Shown here: one piece after another, positions 1 through 12,618 of the stretch
Position numbering within the stretch: the first letter of the stretch is position 1
How the letters are laid out: each line of letters starts with the position of its first letter
Origin: Nocardia asteroides
GTDB lineage: Bacteria; Actinomycetota; Actinomycetes; Mycobacteriales; Mycobacteriaceae
Reading direction: 5' to 3'
Length of the DNA: 64,000 nt
Assembly: GCF_021183625.1 (NCBI RefSeq)
Contig: NZ_CP089214.1
Span: 2,666,001 to 2,730,000, forward strand
Program-made: the position numbers and the translations under genes
The notes under the pieces: generated by a model
Database searches by the model: none
What the model saw: the letters and a program-made list of their open reading frames with translations, nothing else
Told to the model about the DNA's origin: nothing

Positions 1-196
1 CGATCGAGTCCGGCCTGGTGCGCGGGTGCCAGGAGCGCAGCAGGTAGGCGGCGTCGCCGACGGCGAAGGCGGTGTAGCGGGAGCGCATGAGCGCCGCCGC
101 GGTCGGGGCCGCGCGCTCGCCGGCCAGCACCGGGCCGCAGCACTCGTCGTACGCCTCGCCGCGCCCGCACGGGCATCGCCTCGCCATGCGGGTCAT
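1..196 (-). CDS. UPF0225 / YchJ-like SEC-C motif protein (3' end cut by window)
   Basis: The minus strand reads [13 protein letters not shown], then a CC pair, then [10 protein letters not shown] and [10 protein letters not shown]. This is the characteristic N-terminal half of the UPF0225 (YchJ) family: a cysteine-rich SEC-C-like zinc motif followed by the LMRSRYxAF and TWHPxTRP blocks. Only 65 codons are inside the window and the gene runs off the left edge. The family's biochemical function is not established; the motif suggests metal binding. The start at 196 lies 17 bp after the stop of the upstream gene at 214, so it is probably the last gene of the operon that begins at 3326. ATG at 187 is an alternative start. 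Confidence 0.85.
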   Translation of the reverse strand, partial: MTRMARRCPCGRGEAYDECCGPVLAGERAAPTAAALMRSRYTAFAVGDAAYLLRSWHPRTRPDSI

Positions 197-213
197 CGTC
201 GCACGGCGGCGGT

Positions 214-635
214 TCAGGTCAGGGCCGCGAGGGCGTCGGCGAACTCCTCCGCCTGCTCGCGCCAGCGGCGCAGCTCGGTGACCGAGGGGGCCAGCTCGTA
301 GTCGTGGTGGTGCGCGGCGCGGGAGAGCGCGGTCCAGACCGCGGCGATCCGGGCGGCGAGCTCGGACCCCGCGTGCAGCCGGAGCGCAAGCAGCTGCGCG
401 CGCATGGGGCAGCGGGCGAGCGCGGGCTCGCGGCGCGCCCACAGCTCGTCCACCGCCTGCTCGACGGCGAGCCGCAGGATCCACGAGGTGGCGCGGGACC
501 AGACGCCGCCCGCGTCCGTCACGGTGCCCGCGAGCAGGTGGTCGGCGGCCTCGAAGCGGTCCGCGATCGTCGGCCGCGCGGCGCCGCGCTCCCGATTCCG
601 CGCGCGCTGCCGGTTGCGGCGAACGGGATCGCCGG

Positions 636-639
<4 letters not shown>
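214..639 (-). CDS. small hypothetical protein coupled to SMC-like ATPase
   Basis: This is a 141-residue basic, mostly alpha-helical protein with no recognisable domain. It has an Arg-rich N-terminus ([15 protein letters not shown]) and a [19 protein letters not shown] amphipathic end. Its ATG overlaps the stop of the upstream ATPase gene (ATGA at 636-639), so the two are translationally coupled and probably act together. I cannot assign a function. The near-constant coupling geometry makes a small partner or DNA-binding accessory subunit of the ATPase the simplest inference. Confidence 0.7.
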
Positions 640-5101
<4,462 letters not shown>

Positions 5102-5188
5102 GCTCCGCAGCCTGTCGGTGCCCTGGTATAGAACTGCTTCCGACGACGCGATCGGCACCAGCCGGTCGGCCGGATCGGGGGGATACCG
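5102..5188 (+). promoter_or_regulatory. promoter and RBS of the MoxR/VWA module
   Basis: TATAGA at 5127-5132 is a near-consensus -10 element. A GGGGGGAT Shine-Dalgarno lies just before the ATG at 5189. This is the only plausible promoter for the four overlapping genes downstream. Confidence 0.4.
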
Positions 5189-8053
5189 ATGAGCACGATC
5201 ACGGGAGGCAGCCGCGTGGGCACGACGCCCTGGAGCGAGGAGCAGGTCGCCGCGGCGGCGCCGGACCAGAGCTCGCTCGCCGCCGCGCGGAAGCTGGCAG
5301 GCAGGCTCGGCGACACCGTCGCGCAGGGCAGCGCGCTGGCAGGCACCTGCGCGGGGAGCGGGCGCACGCCGTACCGGGTCGTCGTCGATCTCGCCGGTCC
5401 GGCCTTCCGCTGCTCCTGCCCCAGCCGCAAGTTCCCCTGCAAGCACGCGCTGGCGCTGCTGCTGGCCTGGTCCGCCGGTGCGGTCCCGGCCGGCGGCGAG
5501 CTGCCGCCCTTCGCGGCCGAGTGGCTGGCAGGTCGCGCCGCGCGGGCGACGGCGGCGCCCGCGCGCCCGGCCGATCCGGAGGGCACCGAGCAGCGCCGCG
5601 CGCGGGTGGCCGCCGGGCTGGCCGAGCTGGAGGTCTGGCTCGCCGACCAGGTGCGCACCGGGCTGGCCAGGGCCGATCGGGTGCGCGGCTTCGAGGCCAT
5701 CGCGGCCCGCATGGTGGACGCGCAGGCGCCCGCGGTGGCGTCCGCGCTGCGCAGGCTGCCCGCCGTCGCCGCAGGCCGCTCGGACTGGCCCCGGCTGGTG
5801 CTGCGTGAGTACGCCCGGCTGCACCTGCTCGCCACCGCGCACCGCGGGCTCGCGGAGCTGCCCGAGCCGCTCGCCGCGGCGGTCAGGGCGCACATCGGCT
5901 ACCCGATGGCCGCCGAGCTGGTGCGCTCCGGCCCCGCGGTGCGCGACGACTGGATGGTGCTCGGCACCCGCTCGTTCGAGGAGGAGCGGCTGCACACCCG
6001 GCGAACCTGGTTGCGCGGCAGGCACTCCGGGCGCTGGGCCATGCTGGTCGAGCACAACTTCGGCGGCCGGGTACTCGCGAGCGCGGCGCCGCGGCTCGGC
6101 GCCATGGCCGACGCGAGCCTGCACTACTACCCCGGCGCGGGAAACCTCAGGGTGCAGTGGGGCGCCAGGCACGGCGCCGACACCCCGGTCACCTCGCTGC
6201 CGCTGCCCGACGGCGCAGGCCGGATCGACGCGGCGCTGCGCGCGCACGCGGCGGCGCTGGCCGACGACCCGTGGCTGCGGGCACAGCCCGTGCTGCTCAC
6301 CGAGGTGGTCCCGGTGCCGGGGGAGACCGGCTGGTGGCTGGCCGAGCCGGACGGCGCCGCGCTGCCGATCGCGCCGGGCGAGCAGCCGTGGCGGCTGCTC
6401 GCGATCTCCGGCGGGCACCCGGTCGCCGTGGTCGGCGACTTGACCGCGGAGGGGCTGGTCCCGGTCGCGGTCTTCGCGGCGGGCGAGCTGCACCGGGCCG
6501 AGGAGCCGCTCGGCCCGGCGGTGCCGTCGCCGGAGCCGCCGCAGCCGGCGCCGGAGACGGCCGAGCTGGTCTCGGTGGCGCTGCTCGGCACCGCCCAGCG
6601 CAGGCTCGACGCCGGGCGGCTGCCCGCCCCGGTGGCCGGTGCTGTCGGGCGGATCGATGATCCGGCCGCCGCGCTGCTCGCGGCGGCCGCGCTGCAGGAC
6701 CTGCTCGACCGCGGCGGCGTAAGGGCGGGGAGTGCCGCGCTGCCGGTACCGGCCGCGGATGACGAGCGCCCGCTGCTCCCCCGCGCGGCCGCGGAGCGGC
6801 TGGCGAAGCTGCTCGGGAGCCGCTCCCCCTTCCTGCCGGAGTGGTTCGCGGCGGCGGCGCCGCACGGCTTCCGCGCGCCGGACGCGCTCGGGGTCCAGCT
6901 GCTCGAGTACGCCCGCACGCTGCCCGAGTACCGCGGCCCGCTGCTCCGGCTGGCCGGGCCGCGCGGCCGCTGGCTGGCGGCGGCGCACCCGGCCTGGAAC
7001 GACTTCCGCACCTCGTCGGCCGAGGTCGCCGAGGTCTGGGCCTACGGGAAGCCGGCGGCGCGGCGGAACCTGCTGCGCGAGCTGCGCCGGGACGACCCGG
7101 TGCGGGCGCGCGAGCTGCTCGCGAGCACCTGGGCCACCGAGTCGGGGGCGCAGGCCGCCGAGCTGCTCGCGGTGCTCGGCGACGGGCTCGACCCGGCCGA
7201 CGAGGGGCTGCTGGAGACGGCGCTGGCCGGGCGCCGCGGTGACGTCCGGCGAACCGCCGCCGCCCTGCTGGCCCGGCTGCCCGGCTCGGCCTTCACCGAG
7301 CGCATGCGGCAGCGTGCCGAGCTGTGGCTGCCGGTCCGCGGCGGCGCGCGGCTGGAACCGGCGCTGCCGGCGGAGCTCCCGCCGGACGCCGAGCGGGACG
7401 GCCTCGCCGAGAGCGGCGCCGAGTTCGGCTACCGCTGGTCAGGCGGCCCGGACGACACCGCCGCGCTGCTGCGCAGGCTGGTCGCGGCCACCCCGCTCGC
7501 ACACTGGGAGAAGGCGTTCGGCTCGCCGGTGCTGGCCGTCGCCACCGTGCTGGACGACCGGCTCCGCAGGCCGCTCTTCGACGGCTGGATGGACGCCGCG
7601 CTCGCCGCGGGCGACGGCACGTGGGCCGCGGCGCTCTTCGACGCCGGGGTGCCGACCGACCAGGCGCTGCTGCGCAGGCGCGAACTCTTCGCGCTGCTCC
7701 CCGCGCCGGAGCGGGTCACCCGGCTGCTCCGGCTCGACGGCGCCTGGCTCTCCGAGCTGGAGGCGCTGCTGCCCGCCATCGAGCACCCGTGGCCGGAGCA
7801 GGTGGCGCACCACGTCCTGCTGCTGCTGCACGAGCGGGCCAGGACGGCCGCCCGCAGACCGGGCGCCTCCGGCGCCATGCCGACCGCGCACCGCTCGCTG
7901 CTCGCCGTCGCCGCCGCCCACCTGCCACCCGATGCCGCCCCGGTGGTCGCCGCCACCGCGCACCGCTGTACCGACGCGGCCTGGGGCGATGCCTTCCAGC
8001 GGCTCGCCCGCGACCTGACCATCCGCTCGACCATGCTCGAGGAGCTGCAATGA
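5189..8053 (+). CDS. SWIM zinc finger / DUF5691 protein, first gene of MoxR-VWA module
   Basis: 954 residues. The N-terminus carries a SWIM zinc finger, CxCx6CxH, with C75, C77, C84 and H86 in FRCSCPSRKFPCKHAL. SWIM modules bind nucleic acid or protein. The rest is a long Ala/Leu/Arg-rich helical-repeat-like region in which the DUF5691 family is recognisable (VSVALLGTAQRR, then HEAT-like helices to the end). It is the first of four overlapping genes. The same quartet logic is seen in E. coli yehQ (SWIM), yehL (MoxR), yehM and yehP (VWA). It probably acts as the scaffold or substrate-recognition subunit of that machine (inference). ATG at 5189 has a strong RBS. Confidence 0.85.
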   Translation: MSTITGGSRVGTTPWSEEQVAAAAPDQSSLAAARKLAGRLGDTVAQGSALAGTCAGSGRTPYRVVVDLAGPAFRCSCPSRKFPCKHALALLLAWSAGAVPAGGELPPFAAEWLAGRAARATAAPARPADPEGTEQRRARVAAGLAELEVWLADQVRTGLARADRVRGFEAIAARMVDAQAPAVASALRRLPAVAAGRSDWPRLVLREYARLHLLATAHRGLAELPEPLAAAVRAHIGYPMAAELVRSGPAVRDDWMVLGTRSFEEERLHTRRTWLRGRHSGRWAMLVEHNFGGRVLASAAPRLGAMADASLHYYPGAGNLRVQWGARHGADTPVTSLPLPDGAGRIDAALRAHAAALADDPWLRAQPVLLTEVVPVPGETGWWLAEPDGAALPIAPGEQPWRLLAISGGHPVAVVGDLTAEGLVPVAVFAAGELHRAEEPLGPAVPSPEPPQPAPETAELVSVALLGTAQRRLDAGRLPAPVAGAVGRIDDPAAALLAAAALQDLLDRGGVRAGSAALPVPAADDERPLLPRAAAERLAKLLGSRSPFLPEWFAAAAPHGFRAPDALGVQLLEYARTLPEYRGPLLRLAGPRGRWLAAAHPAWNDFRTSSAEVAEVWAYGKPAARRNLLRELRRDDPVRARELLASTWATESGAQAAELLAVLGDGLDPADEGLLETALAGRRGDVRRTAAALLARLPGSAFTERMRQRAELWLPVRGGARLEPALPAELPPDAERDGLAESGAEFGYRWSGGPDDTAALLRRLVAATPLAHWEKAFGSPVLAVATVLDDRLRRPLFDGWMDAALAAGDGTWAAALFDAGVPTDQALLRRRELFALLPAPERVTRLLRLDGAWLSELEALLPAIEHPWPEQVAHHVLLLLHERARTAARRPGASGAMPTAHRSLLAVAAAHLPPDAAPVVAATAHRCTDAAWGDAFQRLARDLTIRSTMLEELQ

Positions 8054-9150
8054 CCGCACCGACGACCGACACCGGCCTGCTCCGCCCGCACGCCGAACAG
8101 GCCTACGCGGCCGAGCTGGCCGCGCTGGCCGCGGCCGACGACCGCCCGCGCCCGCCGTCCTGGGAGCTCTCGCCCCGGGCCGTCGTCACCTACCTGCTCG
8201 GCGGCGTGCTGCCGGACGGCACCGCGATCGTCCCGAAGTACATCGGCCCCCGCCGCCTGCTCGAGGTCGCGGTCTCGACGCTCGCCACCGACCGCGCGCT
8301 GCTCCTGCTCGGCGTGCCGGGCACCGCCAAGACGTGGGTCTCCGAGCATCTCGCCGCCGCCGTCTCCGGCGACTCAACGCTGCTGGTGCAGGGCACCTCG
8401 GGCACCGCGGAGGAGGCCATCCGGTACGGCTGGAACTACGCCAGGCTGCTGGCCGAGGGGCCGAGCGAGGCCGCGCTGGTGCCGTCGCCGGTGATGACCG
8501 CCATGCGCACCGGGAAGATCGCCAGGATCGAGGAGCTCACCCGCATCCCGTCGGATGTGCAGGACGCGCTGATCACGGTGCTCTCCGAGAAGACGCTTCC
8601 GGTGCCCGAGCTGGGCAGCGAGGTGCAGGCGGCCAAGGGCTTCACGGTGATCGCCACCGCCAACGACCGGGATCGCGGCGTCAACGACCTCTCCTCCGCG
8701 CTGCGCCGCCGGTTCAACACGGTCGTGCTCCCGCTGCCCGCGGGCGAGGACGAGGAGGTCGCCATCGTGACCAGGCGGGTCGCCGAGCTCGGCGCGGCGC
8801 TGGAGCTGCCGCCGGTGCCCGCGGCGGCCGAGGAGATCCGCCGGGTGGTCCGGGTGTTCCGGGAGCTGCGCGCCGGGGTGACCGCGGACGGCCGGACCAA
8901 GCTCAAGTCGCCGTCCGGGACGCTCTCCACCGCCGAGGCGATCTCGGTGATCACCAACGGCATCGCGCTCTCCGCGCACTTCGGCGACGGGGTGCTGCGC
9001 GCCTCCGACATCGCGGGCGCGGTGCTCGGCTCGGTGATCAAGGATCCGGTGGCGGACTCGGTGGTGTGGACCGAGTACCTGGAGGCCGTGGTGCGGGAGC
9101 GGCCGGAGTGGGCCGACTTCTACCGTGCCTGCCGCGAGGTGTCCGGGTGA
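8050..9150 (+). CDS. MoxR-family AAA+ ATPase
   Basis: 366 residues. Walker A is GVPGTAKT (residues 88-95). The acidic motif of the Walker B region is RIEEL within GKIARIEELTRIP. Sensor 1 is ATANDRDRGVN and the Arg finger region is SSALRRRFN. MoxR ATPases remodel or load metal into partner proteins and work with VWA-domain co-factors. Its ATG overlaps the stop of the SWIM gene (ATGA, 8050-8053), and its own stop overlaps the GTG of the DUF5682 gene, so all subunits are likely made in fixed ratio. The long upstream extension of this frame is non-coding in character. Confidence 0.92.
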   Translation: MTAPTTDTGLLRPHAEQAYAAELAALAAADDRPRPPSWELSPRAVVTYLLGGVLPDGTAIVPKYIGPRRLLEVAVSTLATDRALLLLGVPGTAKTWVSEHLAAAVSGDSTLLVQGTSGTAEEAIRYGWNYARLLAEGPSEAALVPSPVMTAMRTGKIARIEELTRIPSDVQDALITVLSEKTLPVPELGSEVQAAKGFTVIATANDRDRGVNDLSSALRRRFNTVVLPLPAGEDEEVAIVTRRVAELGAALELPPVPAAAEEIRRVVRVFRELRAGVTADGRTKLKSPSGTLSTAEAISVITNGIALSAHFGDGVLRASDIAGAVLGSVIKDPVADSVVWTEYLEAVVRERPEWADFYRACREVSG

Positions 9151-11393
9151 GCACCGCCGTGACCCGGGTGTTCGGCATCCGGCACCACGGGCCCGGCTCC
9201 GCGCGCTCGCTGCGCGCGGCGCTGGCCGAGTTCCGGCCGGACATCATCCTGATCGAGGGGCCCGCCGACGCCGATCCGCTGGTCGGCTACGTCGGCGCCG
9301 ATGGCATGGCGCCGCCGGTGGCGCTGCTCGCCTACGTGCCTGGCGAGCCGGCTCGCGCCGCCTTCTGGCCCTTCGCCTCCTTCTCCCCCGAGTGGCAGGC
9401 GCTGCGGTACGGCGCCGAGCACGGCGTCCCGGTCCGCTTCTGCGACCTGCCCTCCAGCCACGTGCTCGCGGCCCGCGAGCACGAACCCGCCGAACACCGC
9501 GACCCGCTCGCCGAACTCGCCGCAGCCGCCGGCTACGACGACGCCGAGCGCTGGTGGGACGCGGTCGTCGAGTCCGCCGCCGACTCCGGCGCCTTCGACG
9601 CCATCGCCGAAGCCATGCGCGCCCTCCGCGAACCCGCCACGTCGCAAGGAGAACCGGGCGAGAGCGCAGCGCAACACGGCGACGCCCCGACCCTGCGCCG
9701 CGAGGCGTACATGCGCCAGACCATGCGCAAGGCCCTGCGCGAAGGCGCCGAACGCCTCGCGGTGGTCTGCGGCGCCTGGCACGCCCCCGCCCTCGACGGC
9801 CCGCTCGGCCCGGCCGCCCCGGACACCCGCCTGCTCACCGGCCTGCCGAAGGTCAAGACCGCGAGCACCTGGGTGCCGTGGACACACTCCCGGCTCGCCA
9901 CCGCCTCCGGCTACGGCGCGGGCATCACCTCGCCCGGTTGGTACCACCACCTCTTCACCGAGACCGAGCAGCCGGTGGTGCGCTGGCTGACCCGGGTGGC
10001 GAATGTGCTGCGCGCACACGACCTCCCGGTCTCCAGCGCGCACGTGATCGAGGCGACCCGGCTCGCCGAGACCCTCGCCGCGCTCCGCGCCCGCCCGCTG
10101 GCCGGGCTCTCCGAGGTCACCGAGGCGGTGCGCGCGGTGATGTGCGGCGGCGAGGAGACCCTGGTCCGGCTGATCGCCGAGGAGCTGGTCATCGGCGAGG
10201 CGCTCGGCGCCGTCCCCGCGGACACCCCGACGGTCCCGCTCGCCGCCGACCTCACCGCCACCGCCCGCTCGCTCCGGCTCAAGCAGGAGCCGAGCGCCCG
10301 CAGCCTCGACCTCGACCTGCGCAAGGAGCGCGAACTGCGCCGCTCGCACCTGCTGCACCGGCTCCGCGTGCTCGGCGTCGAGTGGGGCGTGCCCGCGCAG
10401 AGCCAGGTCCGCGGCACCGGCACCTTCCGGGAGACCTGGACCCTGTGCTGGGAGCCGGAGTACGCGCTCGCGGTGATCGAGGCCTCGCGCTGGGGCACCA
10501 CCCTGCGCACGGCCGCCGAGGCCAGGATTTTGGACCACGTCGCCGACGCCGACATCACCCTCGCCGACCTGGCCACCGCGCTCGACACCGCGCTGCTCGC
10601 CGACCTCGGCGCCGCCACCGACGGGCTGATCGCCCGGCTCGACGAGGTCGCCGCGCTCGACCACGACGTCACGCACCTGCTCGGCGTGCTGCCCGGGCTG
10701 CTGCGCACCCGGCGCTACGGCGACGTCCGCGGCACCGACGTCAGCGCGCTCGGCCGGGTGGCGGACGGCCTGCTGGTCCGGATCTGCGCCGGGCTGCCCG
10801 GCGCCGTCACCGGGCTGGACACCGAGGCCGCCGAGAACCTGCGCGACCAGATCGACGCCGCCAACGCCGCGCTGCGCACCGGCACCGACGGCATCGAGCA
10901 GTGGCAGGCCGCGCTGCGCGTGGTCGCCGACCGGGACGACGTGCACGGCGCGCTGGCGGGCCGCGCGGTCCGGTTGCTCGCCGATGTCGGCGAGATCGAC
11001 GACGCCGAGTCCGCCCTGCGGCTCGGCGCCGCGCTCTCGGTGGGGCGCACCGCGCAGGCCAAGGCGGCCTGGATCGACGGCTTCCTCGGCGGGCGCGGGC
11101 TGCTGCTCGTGCACGACCGCGAGCTGCTCCGCCTGGTCGACGAGTGGGTCCGCGGCCTCGGCGACGACCAGTTCACCGAGGTACTTCCGCTACTCCGCCG
11201 CACCTTCGGCGCCTTCGAGCAGCCCGAGCGGCGCGCCATCGGCCGCGCGATCCGCGGCGGCGCCCGCGCCGAAAGCGTGCGCGGCGCCATCGATCTCGAA
11301 CGCGGTGAGCTCGCGCTGCGCGCCGCCCTCACCATCCTCGCGGCGGCCCCGCGCCCCGCGGACGCCGCCGAACCCGCAGGAGCCATCCCATGA
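9147..11393 (+). CDS. DUF5682 family protein of MoxR-VWA module
   Basis: 748 residues starting at GTG (GTGA overlap with the MoxR stop). The N-terminus has the diagnostic block FGIRHHGPGSARSL followed by DIILIEGPADADPL, and a later LAVVCGAWHAPAL. This histidine-plus-acidic pattern recalls the TraB/ChaN/EreA superfamily of haem-binding or hydrolase-like folds; that relation is an inference from motif layout. The C-terminal two thirds are helical. It is equivalent in position to E. coli yehM-type genes. It is probably the effector or client component of the machine, but its reaction is unknown. Confidence 0.85.
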   Translation: MSTAVTRVFGIRHHGPGSARSLRAALAEFRPDIILIEGPADADPLVGYVGADGMAPPVALLAYVPGEPARAAFWPFASFSPEWQALRYGAEHGVPVRFCDLPSSHVLAAREHEPAEHRDPLAELAAAAGYDDAERWWDAVVESAADSGAFDAIAEAMRALREPATSQGEPGESAAQHGDAPTLRREAYMRQTMRKALREGAERLAVVCGAWHAPALDGPLGPAAPDTRLLTGLPKVKTASTWVPWTHSRLATASGYGAGITSPGWYHHLFTETEQPVVRWLTRVANVLRAHDLPVSSAHVIEATRLAETLAALRARPLAGLSEVTEAVRAVMCGGEETLVRLIAEELVIGEALGAVPADTPTVPLAADLTATARSLRLKQEPSARSLDLDLRKERELRRSHLLHRLRVLGVEWGVPAQSQVRGTGTFRETWTLCWEPEYALAVIEASRWGTTLRTAAEARILDHVADADITLADLATALDTALLADLGAATDGLIARLDEVAALDHDVTHLLGVLPGLLRTRRYGDVRGTDVSALGRVADGLLVRICAGLPGAVTGLDTEAAENLRDQIDAANAALRTGTDGIEQWQAALRVVADRDDVHGALAGRAVRLLADVGEIDDAESALRLGAALSVGRTAQAKAAWIDGFLGGRGLLLVHDRELLRLVDEWVRGLGDDQFTEVLPLLRRTFGAFEQPERRAIGRAIRGGARAESVRGAIDLERGELALRAALTILAAAPRPADAAEPAGAIP

Positions 11394-12532
11394 CCGACGA
11401 CGCGCACGCCCGCCGCTGGCGGCTCCTGCTCGGCGCCGCCGCCGAATCCGAGCTCGGCTCGCCGGGCGGGCAGCACGAGCAGGCCATGGACCGCGCCCTC
11501 GGCGCGCTCTACGACTCGGGCGACCCCTCCGGCCCGCGCTCCGGCGGGCTCGGCGCCTCGGCGCCGCGGGTCGCCCGCTGGCTCGGCGACATCCGCACCT
11601 ACTTCCCGACCAGCGTGGTCGAGATCATGCAGCGGGACGCCGTCGAGCGCCTCGACCTCACCCAGCTGCTGCTGGAGCCGGAGCTGCTCGAGGCGGTGGA
11701 GCCGGACGTGCACCTGGTCGGGACGCTGCTCGGTCTCAACGGCGTGATCCCGGAGACCACCCGCGCCACCGCGCGCACCGTGGTCGCCGCGGTGGTGAAG
11801 CAGATCGAGGAGCGGATCGCGGCGAAGACCGTCGCCGCCGTCTCCGGCGCGCTGAACCGGGCCGCGCGGATCGCCCGGCCCAGGCACCGCGACATCGACT
11901 GGGACCGCACCATCCGGGCCAACCTCGCGCACTACCTGCCCGAGCACCGGACGGTGGTGCCGCAGCGGCTGATCGGCTACGGCAGGCGCAGCCAGGCGGT
12001 GCACCGCGAGGTGGTGCTCGCCATCGACCAATCCGGCTCGATGGCGGCCAGCGTGGTGTACGCCTCGGTCTTCGGCGCGGTGCTCGCCTCCATGCGCTCG
12101 CTGCGCACCTCGCTGGTGGTGTTCGACACCGAGGTGGTGGATCTGACCGAGCACCTGGACGACCCGGTCGACGTGCTGTTCGGCACCCAGCTCGGCGGCG
12201 GCACCGACATCAACCGGGCCATCGCGTACAGCCAGTCGCTGATCACCAAGCCGACCGACACGCTCTTCGTGCTGATCTCCGACCTCTACGAGGGCGGGGT
12301 GCGCGAGGAGATGCTGCGCCGGGTCCGGTCCATGACCGAGGCCGGGATCCAGGTGCTGGTGCTGCTCGCGCTCTCCGACGAGGGCGCGCCCTCCTACGAC
12401 CACGACAACGCCGCCGCGCTCGCGGCGCTCGGCGTCCCCGCCTTCGCCTGCACCCCCGACCACTTCCCCGACCTGCTCGCCGACGCACTCGACCGCAGGG
12501 ACATCAGCCGCTGGGCGGGCGCAGCGCGCTGA
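11390..12532 (+). CDS. VWA domain protein (CoxE-like), last gene of MoxR module
   Basis: 380 residues. The C-terminal von Willebrand A domain has a complete MIDAS: DQSGS near residue 213, the Thr/Asp in GGGTD near 269, and SDLYEGG. It can therefore bind a divalent metal and a partner acidic residue. The N-terminal half is helical. VWA proteins paired with MoxR ATPases act as adaptors between ATPase and target. ATG at 11390 overlaps the DUF5682 stop. A perfect hairpin follows its stop, closing the operon. Confidence 0.93.
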   Translation: MTDDAHARRWRLLLGAAAESELGSPGGQHEQAMDRALGALYDSGDPSGPRSGGLGASAPRVARWLGDIRTYFPTSVVEIMQRDAVERLDLTQLLLEPELLEAVEPDVHLVGTLLGLNGVIPETTRATARTVVAAVVKQIEERIAAKTVAAVSGALNRAARIARPRHRDIDWDRTIRANLAHYLPEHRTVVPQRLIGYGRRSQAVHREVVLAIDQSGSMAASVVYASVFGAVLASMRSLRTSLVVFDTEVVDLTEHLDDPVDVLFGTQLGGGTDINRAIAYSQSLITKPTDTLFVLISDLYEGGVREEMLRRVRSMTEAGIQVLVLLALSDEGAPSYDHDNAAALAALGVPAFACTPDHFPDLLADALDRRDISRWAGAAR

Positions 12533-12534
12533 GC

Positions 12535-12567
12535 GGGGCGGCGCGGGCCGGAAGCCCGCGCCGCCCC
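12535..12567. terminator. bidirectional terminator hairpin
   Basis: A perfect 14-bp GC-only stem (12535-12548 with 12554-12567) encloses a CGGAA loop, 2 nt after the VWA stop and between convergent genes. There is no U tract, which is usual in actinobacteria. Confidence 0.75.
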
Positions 12568-12571
12568 GGCG

Positions 12572-12618
12572 TCACACGTCGGCGATCGCCGCGGCGTCAC
12601 ATGTCGGCGATCGCCGCC
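12572..12618. repeat. near-tandem duplication of permease gene 3' end
   Basis: The sequence around GTCGGCGATCGCCGC occurs twice about 25 bp apart. The inner copy contains the stop of the FtsX-type permease, and the outer copy repeats its last codons and stop with one C/T change. Confidence 0.7.

Noticed and set aside
5189..12532. Claim that the MoxR/VWA module is wholly new
   Set aside because: Equivalent gene sets exist in other bacteria (for example yehLMPQ), so only its mechanism is open.
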